Positions 12,307 through 22,045 of a DNA stretch of 64,000 nt are shown one piece after another. Below the pieces are notes generated by a model. That model did no database searches, was not told the DNA's origin, and saw only the letters and a list, made by a program, of their open reading frames with translations. This DNA comes from Typhlomys cinereus. Taxonomy: Eukaryota; Chordata; Mammalia; Rodentia; Platacanthomyidae. The first letter of the stretch is position 1. The number at the start of each line of letters is the position of its first letter. The stretch covers positions 5,113,565-5,177,564 of the forward strand of contig JALPQD010000044.1 in NCBI GenBank assembly GCA_023101885.1, written 5' to 3'. The translations under genes and the position numbers were made by a program.

Positions 12307-14779
12307 TACATACACACATACACAATTGAATAAAAAAAAAAAAAGAGTTCACAGAAACAGAAAAACAAGACAGAGAGGAAAGTAGCTCCAAGTGGTGGAA
12401 AAATCGAGCTTAATTTGACCTACAGCATCCTTTACCCAGGCATGCACTCCTCAGACAGGATTCTCATTCTCCTGGGTTCGCCCAAAGGGAAAAAGGATGG
12501 GGAGTGGATAATCAGCTTTTGCAGCTCTCTGAGTCACTGACTTAACTGCAAAAATCTGAAACCTTGTAAGGTCAAGCCTGTGAAGATGGTTATCAAGAAG
12601 GAACACTGAGGAAATCTACCCTGTGTGCTATCTGTAGAAGTTACTGAGTTTCCCTATGGTCTGCCCTGAAAAGAATGCTCAGATGCAAAGAGTCCCAGCT
12701 CTCAGAAATGTGCTTCACAGGGACTGAGCTGGGGAAGAAGGAGAGACAATGGGTCAAGTATAGAAACTTCAAGCTCTGTTTGAGGAAGAACTGACCCTTA
12801 GTGTTAACCATGGTGATTACTGTTAACAACAAATTATACTAATCCTTCAATTTGACTGAAAAAATAGAGCTCACTTATTATTACAAAACACGTACAAAAA
12901 TGCACTTGAATCTAATACATTTGAAAGTATTTATTACTTGAAAATGTACACTTATGTGAAAAATCCCAGAGTTTCTGAGTTAAATGTACACAAATTCTTA
13001 TCAGTCACAATTCACAGCTACATGGGTGATATCTTTGCAAATAAATTCAGGAGTACTCCTGACTTATCCTCTTTCTCACAAAGTTCCAAAGTTGGTACCC
13101 TACTTCCATTACCTACTTCAAAGCATGTGGAGAATCAAAAAGTCTTATTAACCCCCACTTCTGCACCCCCAACATGTCATTTCTGCACAGCACATTCACC
13201 GCATTTTCCTCACTCCAAGTTCCTCACTGCACCCTTGTCCCATATTATTCTTCACCCCCAACAGAGAGATAACATTGTACAATGGAGTTCAACTCAGAGT
13301 AGAAAAATAGCAAACTGGACAGGGGTGTGAGGACTAGTGAATACCCCAATTCTTTCCTTACCCAATCTGCCTTACATTGGAGTCAATGAACAAGTATTGT
13401 AACATTATCATAAACATATTAATTACAAATAGAATTTCATAGTTCACACACATATGCACACACACATTAGAATACCTATTGATCTTGTATCATTAGGCAA
13501 AAAAGTAATAAAAAATAAATAAAAAAGAATGTTCAGGGTTATTTGCAATACTTTAAAGAATTTACAGAAAAAAATCTATCTCAGCATAACTGTAGCATTA
13601 ATACATTAAATTAAGATTGAGTGAAAAAAATTTCTACATATTTGTGACCATGTTAAACTGAGGAAAACTTCATAATTGATGGCACTAATTCTACAACTGT
13701 TACTGATTCATCCTTTTTCAATGGCCCAGGTAAAGTATCAATGACCCATTGAAAGGATTCAAGTACATTACATAAATATTCTGAGAATTAAAATCTTTGC
13801 AATATTGAAGCAAAATGGCTTGTTTGTAAATATGCTTGAGTATAATCCAATCAAATTAGTTCAATCCCCAGAACCCACATGACAGTGTAACAAAAAAGAT
13901 ATTTCATAGGTTGTCACTGACCACTATATATGCTTCACTGCATGCAGGTACCCACAGACACATCACAGAAACTCATAATGGTAATGAAAACCTTTATGAA
14001 ATACTATGAAGTACATACATTTTGCTTATGTGAAGGAAATACCTTTTGAAATTCTGTCAAAATGAAAGGGATAGTCATCAGTAATGTAAACAGTGTTTCT
14101 CTTGACAGAAGTGACGCAGCCTGCTAAAATGTGGACCCTGCTCTCCGGTGGTCTCAGGGCATCATATCCACCAGACAAAACATAGACCTGCAAGACAAGG
14201 AGTTTCACACACATGATCATAAATTTACAGGGGAATTTGGGAGCTTAAACATTGTTGTCTCAGAAAAAATGTTAAGCCCAACGTAGTAGTTCATGTCCAC
14301 TGAGGAGGCTGAAACAGGAGGATGGTTTGAATCCAGGCATTCAGGCTTATCTGGGCAATATAGTGAGGCCTAATTTCATGCAAACAACAAAGAAAACCAA
14401 ACACAAACAAAACACAAGCAAGACTCAGAAACTGATTGAAATACTGGTAAATACAACCTACATTTTCAGGATTATAGGACTTCATATTTACTCTGTCTAA
14501 TTTAGAAGTTACAATAGAGGGTCTGTATCAGAGGACCAAATGAGTTGAAACCCGCAAGTAACAGAAAAAATTCCCAAAATCCAGCAAGTCTTACTTTGGT
14601 TGCTCTCAAGTCAAAATACGTGGGGTCAGTTTCCACAATTGCTGTAACCTTCTGGCCGACTTTCAGAGGTGTACTGCCAGTCACCACATCTGTGTTAAAT
14701 ATTATTGAATCCTCAATCCAGCCATAATTGTCTGTGAAACGTGTTACCAAGCCCTTGATGTGTTTCATTACCATCTCTC
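10344..14779 (-). CDS. CT55: CT55-like gene, four coding exons (cancer/testis antigen 55 family)
   Basis: Four minus-strand exons at 14595-14779, 14043-14187, 11197-11318 and 10344-10535 join in phase (2+183, 145, 122, 192 bases) with GT-AG introns throughout. From the first ATG in the 14595-14779 exon (14774-14772, G at -3 and +4) they encode 212 residues, shorter than human CT55 (about 260 as I recall). Three tandem repeats of one fold are visible, each with a VTS/VTR...G-I-x-x-x-I-x-F type start and a P-x-x-G/N-D/Q-x-V/L second half: KGLVTRFTDNYGWIEDSIIF, GCVTSVKRNTVYITD, and VTSAYRTHGTIDNTIYY. The end WRAISITPI matches the family. The same module occurs at the N-terminus of MOV10L1, the main alternative, but nothing helicase-like follows. 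CT55 is testis-expressed and X-linked in human; its molecular role is poorly known. A 5' exon is probably missing from my model. No in-frame stop is seen. Confidence 0.85.
11197..11318 (-). CDS. CT55: CT55-like exon, end of repeat 2
   Basis: This exon is too short for simple ORF calling. The acceptor is TGTTTTCTCTTAG and the donor GATGAG|GTAATT. Two bases complete the split codon, then 40 codons read through LGFMPLKGDMLNIEYFRNEK to RKQVDE. The PLKGDMLNIEY block is the family's second-half motif (PLKVGQKV in repeat 1). It ends in phase 0. Confidence 0.82.
11677..11724. repeat. (CA)n microsatellite
   Basis: An uninterrupted CA run in the 5'-ward intron next to the 11197-11318 exon. Open frames of VCVC or THTH repeats across it are artefacts. 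Confidence 0.95.
12057..12345 (+). mobile_element. GC-rich B2-like tRNA-derived SINE, full copy
   Basis: It begins GGGCTGGAGAGGTGGCTCAG with a Pol III A-box-like TGGCTCAG and a B-box-like GGTCCTGAGTTGGGATCC, then a body ending in a CA run and an A tail. AGTTCTCAGAAACA before (12043-12056) and AGTTCACAGAAACA after (12346-12359) are a 14-base target duplication with one change. A closely related copy is at 62093-62363. It sits in a CT55-like intron. Confidence 0.85.
12260..12302. repeat. (CA)n run in a SINE tail
   Basis: CA dinucleotide run that forms the 3' end of the SINE body before its A tail. Confidence 0.92.
12360..13469. other. Unassigned intronic stretch
   Basis: Intron of the CT55-like gene. 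An open frame of 130 codons at 12938-13330 (plus) is antisense to the gene, has no recognisable domain and is probably chance. Confidence 0.4.
13470..13534 (+). mobile_element. Very short L1 3' tail
   Basis: Only the terminal L1 3' UTR sequence (ATACCTATTGATCTTGTAT) plus an A-rich tail is present, as expected for an extremely 5'-truncated insertion. It is intronic. Confidence 0.6.
14043..14187 (-). CDS. CT55: CT55-like exon, start of repeat 2
   Basis: The acceptor is CTTGTCTTGCAG and the donor AAAAG|GTATTT. It opens in phase 0 (VYVLSGGYDALRPPESRV), continues through HILAGCVTSVKRNTVYI, and leaves one base of a split alanine codon completed by the next exon. It is 145 bases long, as the phase requires. 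Confidence 0.85.
14276..14425 (+). mobile_element. B1-like (7SL-derived) SINE, old
   Basis: It contains GGAGGCTGAAACAGGAGGAT, GAATCCAGGCATTCAGG and CTGGGCAATATAGTGAGGCC, the B1/Alu core in order, followed by an A-rich tail with CAAA units. It is diverged and lies in a CT55-like intron. Confidence 0.75.
14595..14779 (-). CDS. CT55: CT55-like first recognised coding exon
   Basis: The acceptor is CCATTTCACAG and the donor AAA|GTAAGA. The exon starts with two bases of a split codon, so it expects an upstream exon ending in phase 1, but it also has ATG codons at its second and fourth full codons. It carries repeat 1, including VVTGSTPLKVGQKVTAIVE and LRATK. It ends in phase 0. Confidence 0.85.
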
Positions 14780-16277
14780 CTGTGAAATGGATAAACAGAA
14801 GGTTCCATTTAATGATGGGCAAACTAAAAATCTACTACAAAGAAAGCCTTCCTAAAGGGGATAATGTACACGATCATCTCCTTCTAGAATAAAAAAGCAT
14901 CTACATTTGACATAAAAGAGAGTATCATGGTGAGCTGTATCAGATCATTTAGACAGGATGCCCAGGGTAATATCTTGGCTGTGAATGGAACAATTTCCTT
15001 ACATGTTAGGCAGTGGAGAATCATCACAAAGAACATGATCCCAGGACAGTATCACCTGGGTAATCACATACTTTTATACTGATGATCCATGTGTCCAACC
15101 CCAAGAACATTTGTAACTTCTCTGCCCAAGTCAGCATTGTGAAACCATAGCAATGCATGCCTGTCTGCTTTCTCTTCTCCTCATTAGCATGCATGTCAAC
15201 TCTTTAGAACAATGAGGCATGTGCTGCTCAGAGGGACAATGCTATTATCACCAATATATTTCCAAAGTACTAGAATCATTACACAACATTATCCATAAGT
15301 CAACACAGTGAGGCATATCATGTGGAGATTCCTGAAGATGCTCCTGAAAGATACTCAGTGAAAAACTACTTATGACTGTGAGGTAAATGCCAGTTGGGAA
15401 ACTTGGTGAGTCATTACCATCAAGGTAAAAATATTGAAAAGGTGCTGGGGACACTAGAATCTACCAAAAGAAGTAGTTAATTAACCATTGTTTTACATTT
15501 ATTGAAAAAAATGCTCACTGTATAGTTCATGGCTACAACAGAGCTCTCTTTGTATGGGAAGGAAACATCCAGGTTGGAATAATCTTGCATTTGTACACCA
15601 GTGCTCTGATTACAATTATGAACCATCAATTTAGACAAATAAATAAAGAAAAAATTCCATCCACTACAGAGCATTAAACGAGTATCATGGATTTTTTTGA
15701 TGCTCCATATATGAAACTGAAGCAAGAGAGAATGTACATTTTTGAGTCATATCTGTAAGTAGTGTTTTGCAACTGACAGCAGTCACTGTACATCATCATC
15801 AGTGTGAATGACAATATCACACTTGCCATCAACATCTTGGGTATACTCAAATAATGATGAAGAAGCATCTTTATTAATTTATGACAATAAAGCCCAAGAA
15901 AATGCAAAACATGAGCAAATGCCTGCAGTCTGTCCATCACTCTGTATCCCAGGTAAAAGACGAAAGAGAAAGGAAAGAAGTACTGCTGAGGTATGCAAGA
16001 ATTTCCTCAAGCCCCTGTATGTCTGTGCAGACAGATGGAATATAACAGATTCTGTGGGAGAATTTCAGTTTAATAAAATGTTTGGCCTTCTATGGCAGGT
16101 TTTGTCAAGACTATCAGTCTCGACTGCAAAAGTATATCTCCACTAAGGAAGCTCAACCCAGTGTTGCACCAGGTATCCAAGTGTCTGACAAGAAAAAAGC
16201 ATTCCCTGCCTCTTGCCACCCTCTTGGAGATGCCAAGATTACTCTTGTATAAGGAAGCACCCTCAGTGCTGGAGAGA
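14780..16277. other. Upstream region of the CT55-like gene, unassigned
   Basis: The missing 5' exon and promoter of the CT55-like gene should lie here or further right, but I could not identify them. There is no CpG-rich block. An open frame on the plus strand at 15808-16146 and another at 16092-16373 do not match anything I know. Confidence 0.4.
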
Positions 16278-16373
16278 ATGGAAGGAGAGAAACAGCTACT
16301 GAATGAGACTATAGGTGTGTGTTGTATTAGCTGCAAGCTAACTGTACTTCCACTGTTTGCTCTTTTGGAGTAA
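15808..16373 (+). other. Unidentified region with overlapping open frames
   Basis: Two plus-strand frames (112 and 93 codons) overlap by about 55 bases, and a third frame is locally open too (containing QDYQSRLQKYISTKEAQ). This could be a frameshifted old coding fragment, but I recognise no domain. Its last 88 bases are repeated exactly, inverted, at 28008-28095. Confidence 0.3.
16278..16365 (+). repeat. Exact 88-base inverted repeat, arm 1
   Basis: The sequence from ATGGAAGGAGAGAAACAGC to TGTTTGCTCTTT is identical to the reverse complement of 28008-28095. Similarity stops abruptly after this arm. In the other copy the opposite end is a run of N, so the true length is unknown. Confidence 0.95.
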
Positions 16374-16444
16374 ATTGAAGATATTGTTTAATCATCTGCT
16401 TGTGTTTGGTTGAATCTAGTATTCATAGTGTTTGTTGCAAATTT

Positions 16445-16590
16445 TTTTGAGATAGATACTAAATAATTTGGCCAGACTAGTTTTGAACTTCATTTAGCAG
16501 AGCAAGACCTTGACTGTGTGATCTTCATTGTTCAGGTGTTCTAGTAGGGGTGAATTCAGGCCTGTGCCACAAGGGCTGACTGTGGTTTGA
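16445..16590 (-). mobile_element. B1-like SINE, reverse orientation, old
   Basis: Plus strand reads GAGATAGATACTAAAT...GGCCAGACTAGTTTTGAACT...GGCCTGTGCCACAAGGGCTG, the reversed B1/Alu core. It is diverged, and lies just upstream of the inverted CT55 copy. Confidence 0.65.
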
Positions 16591-16879
16591 TCTTCAAGAA
16601 TACCCACATGCTGGTAATGATTATTTTTAATTAAATGTTGAAGTTGCCTAAAAACTGTGACCCTTTACACAATGTTCATCCAGAGATACAATGTTAAGCA
16701 TGGTTTCGATATCCTAAGCAATTCAAGACACTCAAAATTGTGAGGAGTTGATATGCATATCAATGAGCACAGCAGAACAGGAATAAAAATTATCATGATG
16801 CAGATCACTATTGGGCAAGAATGAAGTGAGTAAACTGTGGGTTCTGTACTTACAATGACAACTAGCTGGGATTTAGACA

Positions 16880-17800
16880 ATGAAGCATGAACTGAGTTTC
16901 TTGAAACGTACAGACATAAGCATGATCTTGGTGTGTGATAAGGGGGAAGGAAATAATACTCTAGTTACTGCCATGTGTCTGTTTCAGCCAGTCAGTCCTT
17001 TGGGATCTGTCAACCTTAACCAGAGCAGTGAAGGACCGGTGTGATTAAGCTTTACAGCAAGGGTTTCCCTTACAGGAGGTTTCACTATGAATAATGTGAG
17101 AATGGATCTGGGTAGTGGAGGCATTTGCACAGCACTCTAGTGTCACCAGCGTGCCTGGTGGATATGAATCAGTGATGGAGTCATAGGAACATCAGGTTGG
17201 AGCCAAAAGGAATAGGGGGCATAATCTTTCATTGAGGATTATGCTTCTACATACTCATTCCTGTCATTTGTCTTCATAGTTCAGCATACTAGTGTAAATA
17301 GGACAGATGGAAGTGTAGACAACATCATTTATTACAGTTTGGAATCTCTGTATCATCCAGAAGATTACATTCCTATGTGGTAGTAGTGCAGGGCATTTGA
17401 CCCCACTCAAATGGAGAGCAATTTCGGTGACTCCAGTTGAAACATAGAATCTGAGCTTTTCCTGTACAGTGGGTCTGTATTCATTATTATTCCTCTGGGT
17501 AATAAAATACATGGACTAAATAAATTTCTTGTGTAGAAATACAAATATATATAAAAACACTGAACTGTAGATCTTGTGGACCCTTTTGGTATGATATAGC
17601 ATTACAGAATATCTGTAACTTATACCTTCTCATACAAAGTTCAATGTTTATGCTTCAATAGCATCTTTTATTTGTCATCACATACTGAGTTTTTTACAAT
17701 GATTGCTTGTGTTCTAGTATGCTAATGCAGAGTGTAGGCTGCCTACTTCTGCCTTTGAAAAGGATGAATAACAACTGTTCAATACCTGCTATTATCTTGT
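16880..17800 (+). repeat. Inverted duplicate of the CT55-like 3' region
   Basis: This block aligns, as reverse complement, with about 10000-10900. Shared landmarks are GGAAATAATA followed by TTACT, the intron end ACTCATTC before the acceptor, the last exon, the 3' flank AACACTGAACT, and ACAAAGTTCAATG. Since intron and 3' flank are included, it is a DNA duplication and not a processed copy. Limits are approximate. Confidence 0.75.
17280..17447 (+). pseudogene. CT55: Decayed second copy of the CT55-like last exon
   Basis: The exon aligns with 10344-10535 in opposite orientation: ACTAGT, GACAACATCATTTATTACAG, TCTCTG, ATGGAGAGC and a terminal TAG. The acceptor (TGTCTTCATAG) survives, but one base is lost at the exon start and about 19 bases are deleted around 17376 where PTVNDKV would be encoded, so the frame is broken and TAG TAG follows. 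I did not find matching copies of the other three exons on this strand. It is probably a dead paralogue in a head-to-head pair with the intact gene. Confidence 0.8.
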
Positions 17801-20800
17801 GAAAAGGAATTACCTAGACATTAGTGCTTACATGTGGTCAAGTAATCACCCAATACTTAGGAATGAAGTGATCATGCATTCCAACTGATTTCAGTTGACT
17901 TTCACTATTAGATATCACCATCAAATGATTGATTTGCTGGTTCATGTGATCTTAGAGTGGTAGTTTAGCCATCAGTAACCTAAGAGGACAGTCAGGTTAA
18001 ATGACATTAAGGTATAGTATCAGAATCTATTCCTCATTCATTGGCAGATGCTGCATGGATTCATTATGAGTATTGTTGGAAAAAGATTTTTCCTACTATG
18101 GTGATGTCACCCATGGAGAGCTCCTGGTGACAGAAAGCTACAAGAATCTAGACCTTTGACCATATTCTGGACACATCCCACAAGGCTTTCTCAGAGTACT
18201 TTCAATCATTACATTTTGGGTTCTCCTTGCTCTTGTACCCAAGTATCTCCATAGCAAGTGGCCTCTGTCTTAGAAACTTTCCAAACAATTCTGCTTTTGC
18301 CAGAAAATTCAGTCTAATCACTCAGCTCTACGCCTCATTCTATAGTCTATAATCTCCATTTTTCTAATATTTCCTTTAGTTTCCATGTCCCTTATTATTA
18401 CCTGTGACCCTCATGCCATCCCTTAAGTGATCCGTCAACATATTCTGGCCCTAGTCTCCTGCTTTCTATTGTGCAACCTTCTGCTTTCCAGACCACTTTT
18501 CCATTATCCGCATCTAACTACATTTTCCATGAACATACTGCACTCATCCTCAGCTTCCTACATTCCCAGTGACCTTACCTAAGTTCTGTTCATCCCTCTG
18601 AGCACATAACATAATTCCTTAGTCTCCTACTCTCAAGACAACTTCCCTTCATCCTCAACATCCTGCACTGTGCTTGAAGTTCTTGCCCCATGTTCTGCCA
18701 TCTACACTCCTCTGACACTGTTGGCCTTGCCAGATCATGGGTGACCCACAAACATCTGTGGGGAGAACAACAGATTAAGCCATTAGAGATTATCCTAGGT
18801 AGGTGAAAGATGCAGGAATAATTGAAGGATATGGAAGACTAGGGACAAAGAAGGAGTTCATTAATCCTTGGCTGTAAGAAATAGCAAGGAAAGGACAATA
18901 TGGCAGCCATCTTACATCCTGTGACCTTGTGGTTAGACACACCAATATTTTAACATGCATTGTGGCTGCAAGTGGGTAACTGGGCCTTATTTTCTCTATG
19001 CATGTCCTGACTATCAAAAGTTTTCACATCAACATAGTAGTACATGAGCTATCAATGTCAGTGGAGTTAGAGGAATGGATTGTGAGGGTGTCTGACTCAT
19101 GAGATCAAGCCCTTAGTTATGAAGAGAAAAGTAGCAAGGATTTTAATGTACCTAAAGTAATGGGAAAAGACTGGCTCTAGCACTAGGGCCTGAGATTCAC
19201 TATATATACTGTGGGATGTCATAGGAAACTCCCTTCCTTAATTTCACCCTAGTCCTGAATGGGCTTATAACAAGAGTTCTAGCAGCACAGTTTGCTTCAG
19301 ATGTTGCAGTAAAGTGGTGAACCATGTCCACGTGGATCTTCTTTTGCCTCTGATATCTGCTTCTGCTCTGTTCTATAATATAGCCAGACCAGCTGATCCA
19401 GTGGCACACTGGTATGCCTTGGGAAGAGAGAGGGATCTGGGCTGTGTGATTAGGAGGAGCCCAAGATCCTGAAACTAGTACCTTTCAAAAAGGATGACTA
19501 CAGCAAAGAACAGAGGGAATTCAACCTTTGGTGGAAAACACCTTGGGTTGTTTCAGGATGCTAAATAAACTATGGTATGAGGATGTTTGTGTCTTCCCAC
19601 TCATAGTTTTTTTTGGGGGGGCTATAATATTCTTGGTTTCCTGACCAGGAAAAAAATCAAAACAAAACATCAAACTGGGCCCTTGTGTCACTGTTTTGTA
19701 GAACCAGAGGAAACCTCAACCACCAGTACTGTGACATACTTGTACTTACCAACTATCTTTTTGACCAGATCACAACTGTCCCTGGAGCTGCACTAGTCCT
19801 GGGTCATTCTGCATCTCACATGCACTCAAAAAAGAGAGTGAAAGAAAACTTCCAGAATGGGCCTTTAGAATGGTAAGTTCTCCAGGATGGATCTGCCTTA
19901 GTTGGGATCCCATTTTGATAGAAGAGAAAACAAATTGTTTTCCAGTACCTAGTGACCCACTCAAAATTCCTTCTGTACATTCAGGAGACATGTCTGTGAA
20001 TCCTGCAATTTGTGTGAGAGTGACCATTGTTTACAAAAGCTTATACTTCACTGGCTTTAGTTTACAGAGCCTAATTGAATCCCACCAGCACAACACAAGG
20101 CCAAGGACTAGAAGAAATTAAGACCTTCCTGTCCCTAATAGTAGGCTCAATAGTGAGTGCCAAAGAGAACACAGAAATTATTATCATTAGTATATAAGAA
20201 CCGGTCTGGATTTTGAAGTGATTTTAGCAATCAAGTCTAATCTGTTGAAAATATTCTTTCGAGTGTCTCTAAGTAGTCACTGTCTAGGGTTCTTGCTTTA
20301 TCTAGCAGAAAAATGACAGGTTTAGAGTTCATAAAAATTCAAGTTCATATACTAATCCTTGATATTATATTACCTGTTCATGTGTTAGCCAATGATGGTC
20401 CCTACTGTCTACCAGGGTTACAACTGAGTATGGGACCTTGTCCCTATGCTGATTTGCCAAATTTCTTTACCACCAAAACAGTAGCCTCCAAGTCTCAGGG
20501 GTTTGGGCCTCAGAGAGTTCACCCTTCGTTGCTTGAAAGGCCATCTCCTGTCTTAATCTCCACTAATGCATAGCCTTTTATTATCCTTTAGAGCCTTACA
20601 CAGCAGTCTGGCAAAGTCTGAAAACCCAGGAATCCATACTCTTTGAAACCGAATAGGTAGGGATAGCACAGATGCCTTCTTTCAGTCTCTAGCATCCATT
20701 GCCCCTACATAATGTTAAAGCCTATGTGTGTAACTTGCCTCTGGCACATTTCTGTGTTCTCTTTGGTACTTACTATTGAGCCTACTCCAGTGATGCATGC

Positions 20801-21437
20801 ACTGCTCAAGAAACAACGTTTGCCAGGGACCCAAACAGACAGCCAGCAGGGACACAACACTGTGGACTGTCCATGTTTAAGGACATGAAAGTGGATTTTG
20901 CTGAAGTCCCCCAAAGCCAAGGACATAGATATGGATGTGTTTTTGTCTGAACCTTCTCAGAATGTATGGAAGCCATTCCAACACAAAATAAAAAGACAGG
21001 AAAAGTGACTGAGTTTTCTGGAGTGACATTATTCCTACATATGAGTTTCCTTTAATCACAGATCGAAACAATGGACCAGAGTTTATAGCAGAGAAAATGT
21101 AACTGGTAACCAGGATTTTAACATTTTGGTGGAAACTATAAACAGTCTATTATCCACACAGAGTTCAAGAAAAATAATATATGTGAACTGAACTCTCAAA
21201 CACACACTAGCTAAATTACGTAAGGAGACCAGGCTAACTCTGGAAGACATGTTACATGCAAAACTTTTAATTACCCTGGCAGGCACAGGATTTTCAGCAT
21301 TATAAATTCTACATGATCAACTCGCCTCACTTTCCAGCTTAAGAAGACACACCATAGAATTGGGAGATTAATATTTATACAAGTTATTAGAAGGATCAAG
21401 GTTCATCATGTCACAAATCCATAACTGGGTTGCAGAG
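17801..21437. other. Unassigned stretch
   Basis: I recognise no gene or repeat. Open frames at 19685-19876 and 19870-20121 (plus) overlap and a good splice-donor-like GGTAAGTTC occurs near 19873, but no family is evident. A cytosine-rich block lies at 18360-18720. Confidence 0.4.
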
Positions 21438-21925
21438 TGTCATAGTTGGGCACAGGTGTCAACTTGACAGCTGAGGGTTTGAGCTCTGGGAACATTTGTA
21501 GAGAATTAATGGTTGAGTTAAGCCCAGAGCAAACCTGCAAAAGATTGTCTAGCTGATGGGGAAGGTCCAGCCCATGGTGATGGGACTAGGCCTTGGAATA
21601 AAATACCAAGAACTGATTGAGAAAGTTGGCATCCTTCTGTATACTTGGTCTGGCAAGTATACGTGGTCTGGCAAGTATACTTGGTCTGGCAAGTATACGT
21701 GGTCTGGCAAGTATACTTGGTCTGGCAAGTATACTTGGTCTGGCAAGTAAGGATCATCCCTCTCTCAGCTGTTACATAGAGATGGTGTGGCCAGTTCCCT
21801 CAGCCTGGTGTTGGTGCGTGCTCTCCCATCAAGCTGGACTAAGAACTGTAACCAGTAATCGTAATTGCTCGCTTAAGCCATTTGATGGTCATTTATCAGC
21901 AACCATTCAGGCAAATTGCAGTACA
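21438..21925 (+). mobile_element. Solo LTR-like repeat, copy B, with internal minisatellite
   Basis: Same family as 8983-9415. TGTCATAG start, end at TTGCAGTACA, and CAGAG on both sides (21433-21437 and 21926-21930) as an exact 5-base target duplication. Its central palindromic segment is replaced by a tandem array. The usual AATAAA is not clear in this copy. Confidence 0.8.
21645..21752 (+). repeat. 18-base minisatellite, six units
   Basis: Six consecutive units of TTGGTCTGGCAAGTATAC, whose first base alternates T, G, T, G, T, T; the last unit ends in AAGG. Other LTR copies have one palindromic CTTGGCCAGACATGCTGGTCTGGCAAG-like segment here, so the array arose by expansion of one arm. Open frames on both strands come only from the periodicity. 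Confidence 0.95.
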
Positions 21926-22045
21926 CAGAGAACACATATATCATTGGGAAAACCAGCACACACATACCCAAACTTTGGGAACAAATATGGAAAACACAAA
22001 ACCAAAAGAGAGCTTTTGAATCCACCTTATAAATGGCTCTCTTAG

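Noticed and set aside
14545..14727. Plus-strand open frame of 60 codons
   Set aside because: Antisense shadow of the CT55-like exon at 14595-14779.
10344..14779. Assignment to MOV10L1
   Set aside because: Only the shared N-terminal module is present; no helicase exons occur upstream or downstream in the window.
17280..17447. A second functional CT55 gene
   Set aside because: The frame is broken by a 1-base loss and a 19-base deletion and I found no matching copies of the other exons.
21518..21757. Repeat proteins on both strands (CQTKYT and YTWSGK units)
   Set aside because: Direct product of the 18-base minisatellite whose length is a multiple of three.
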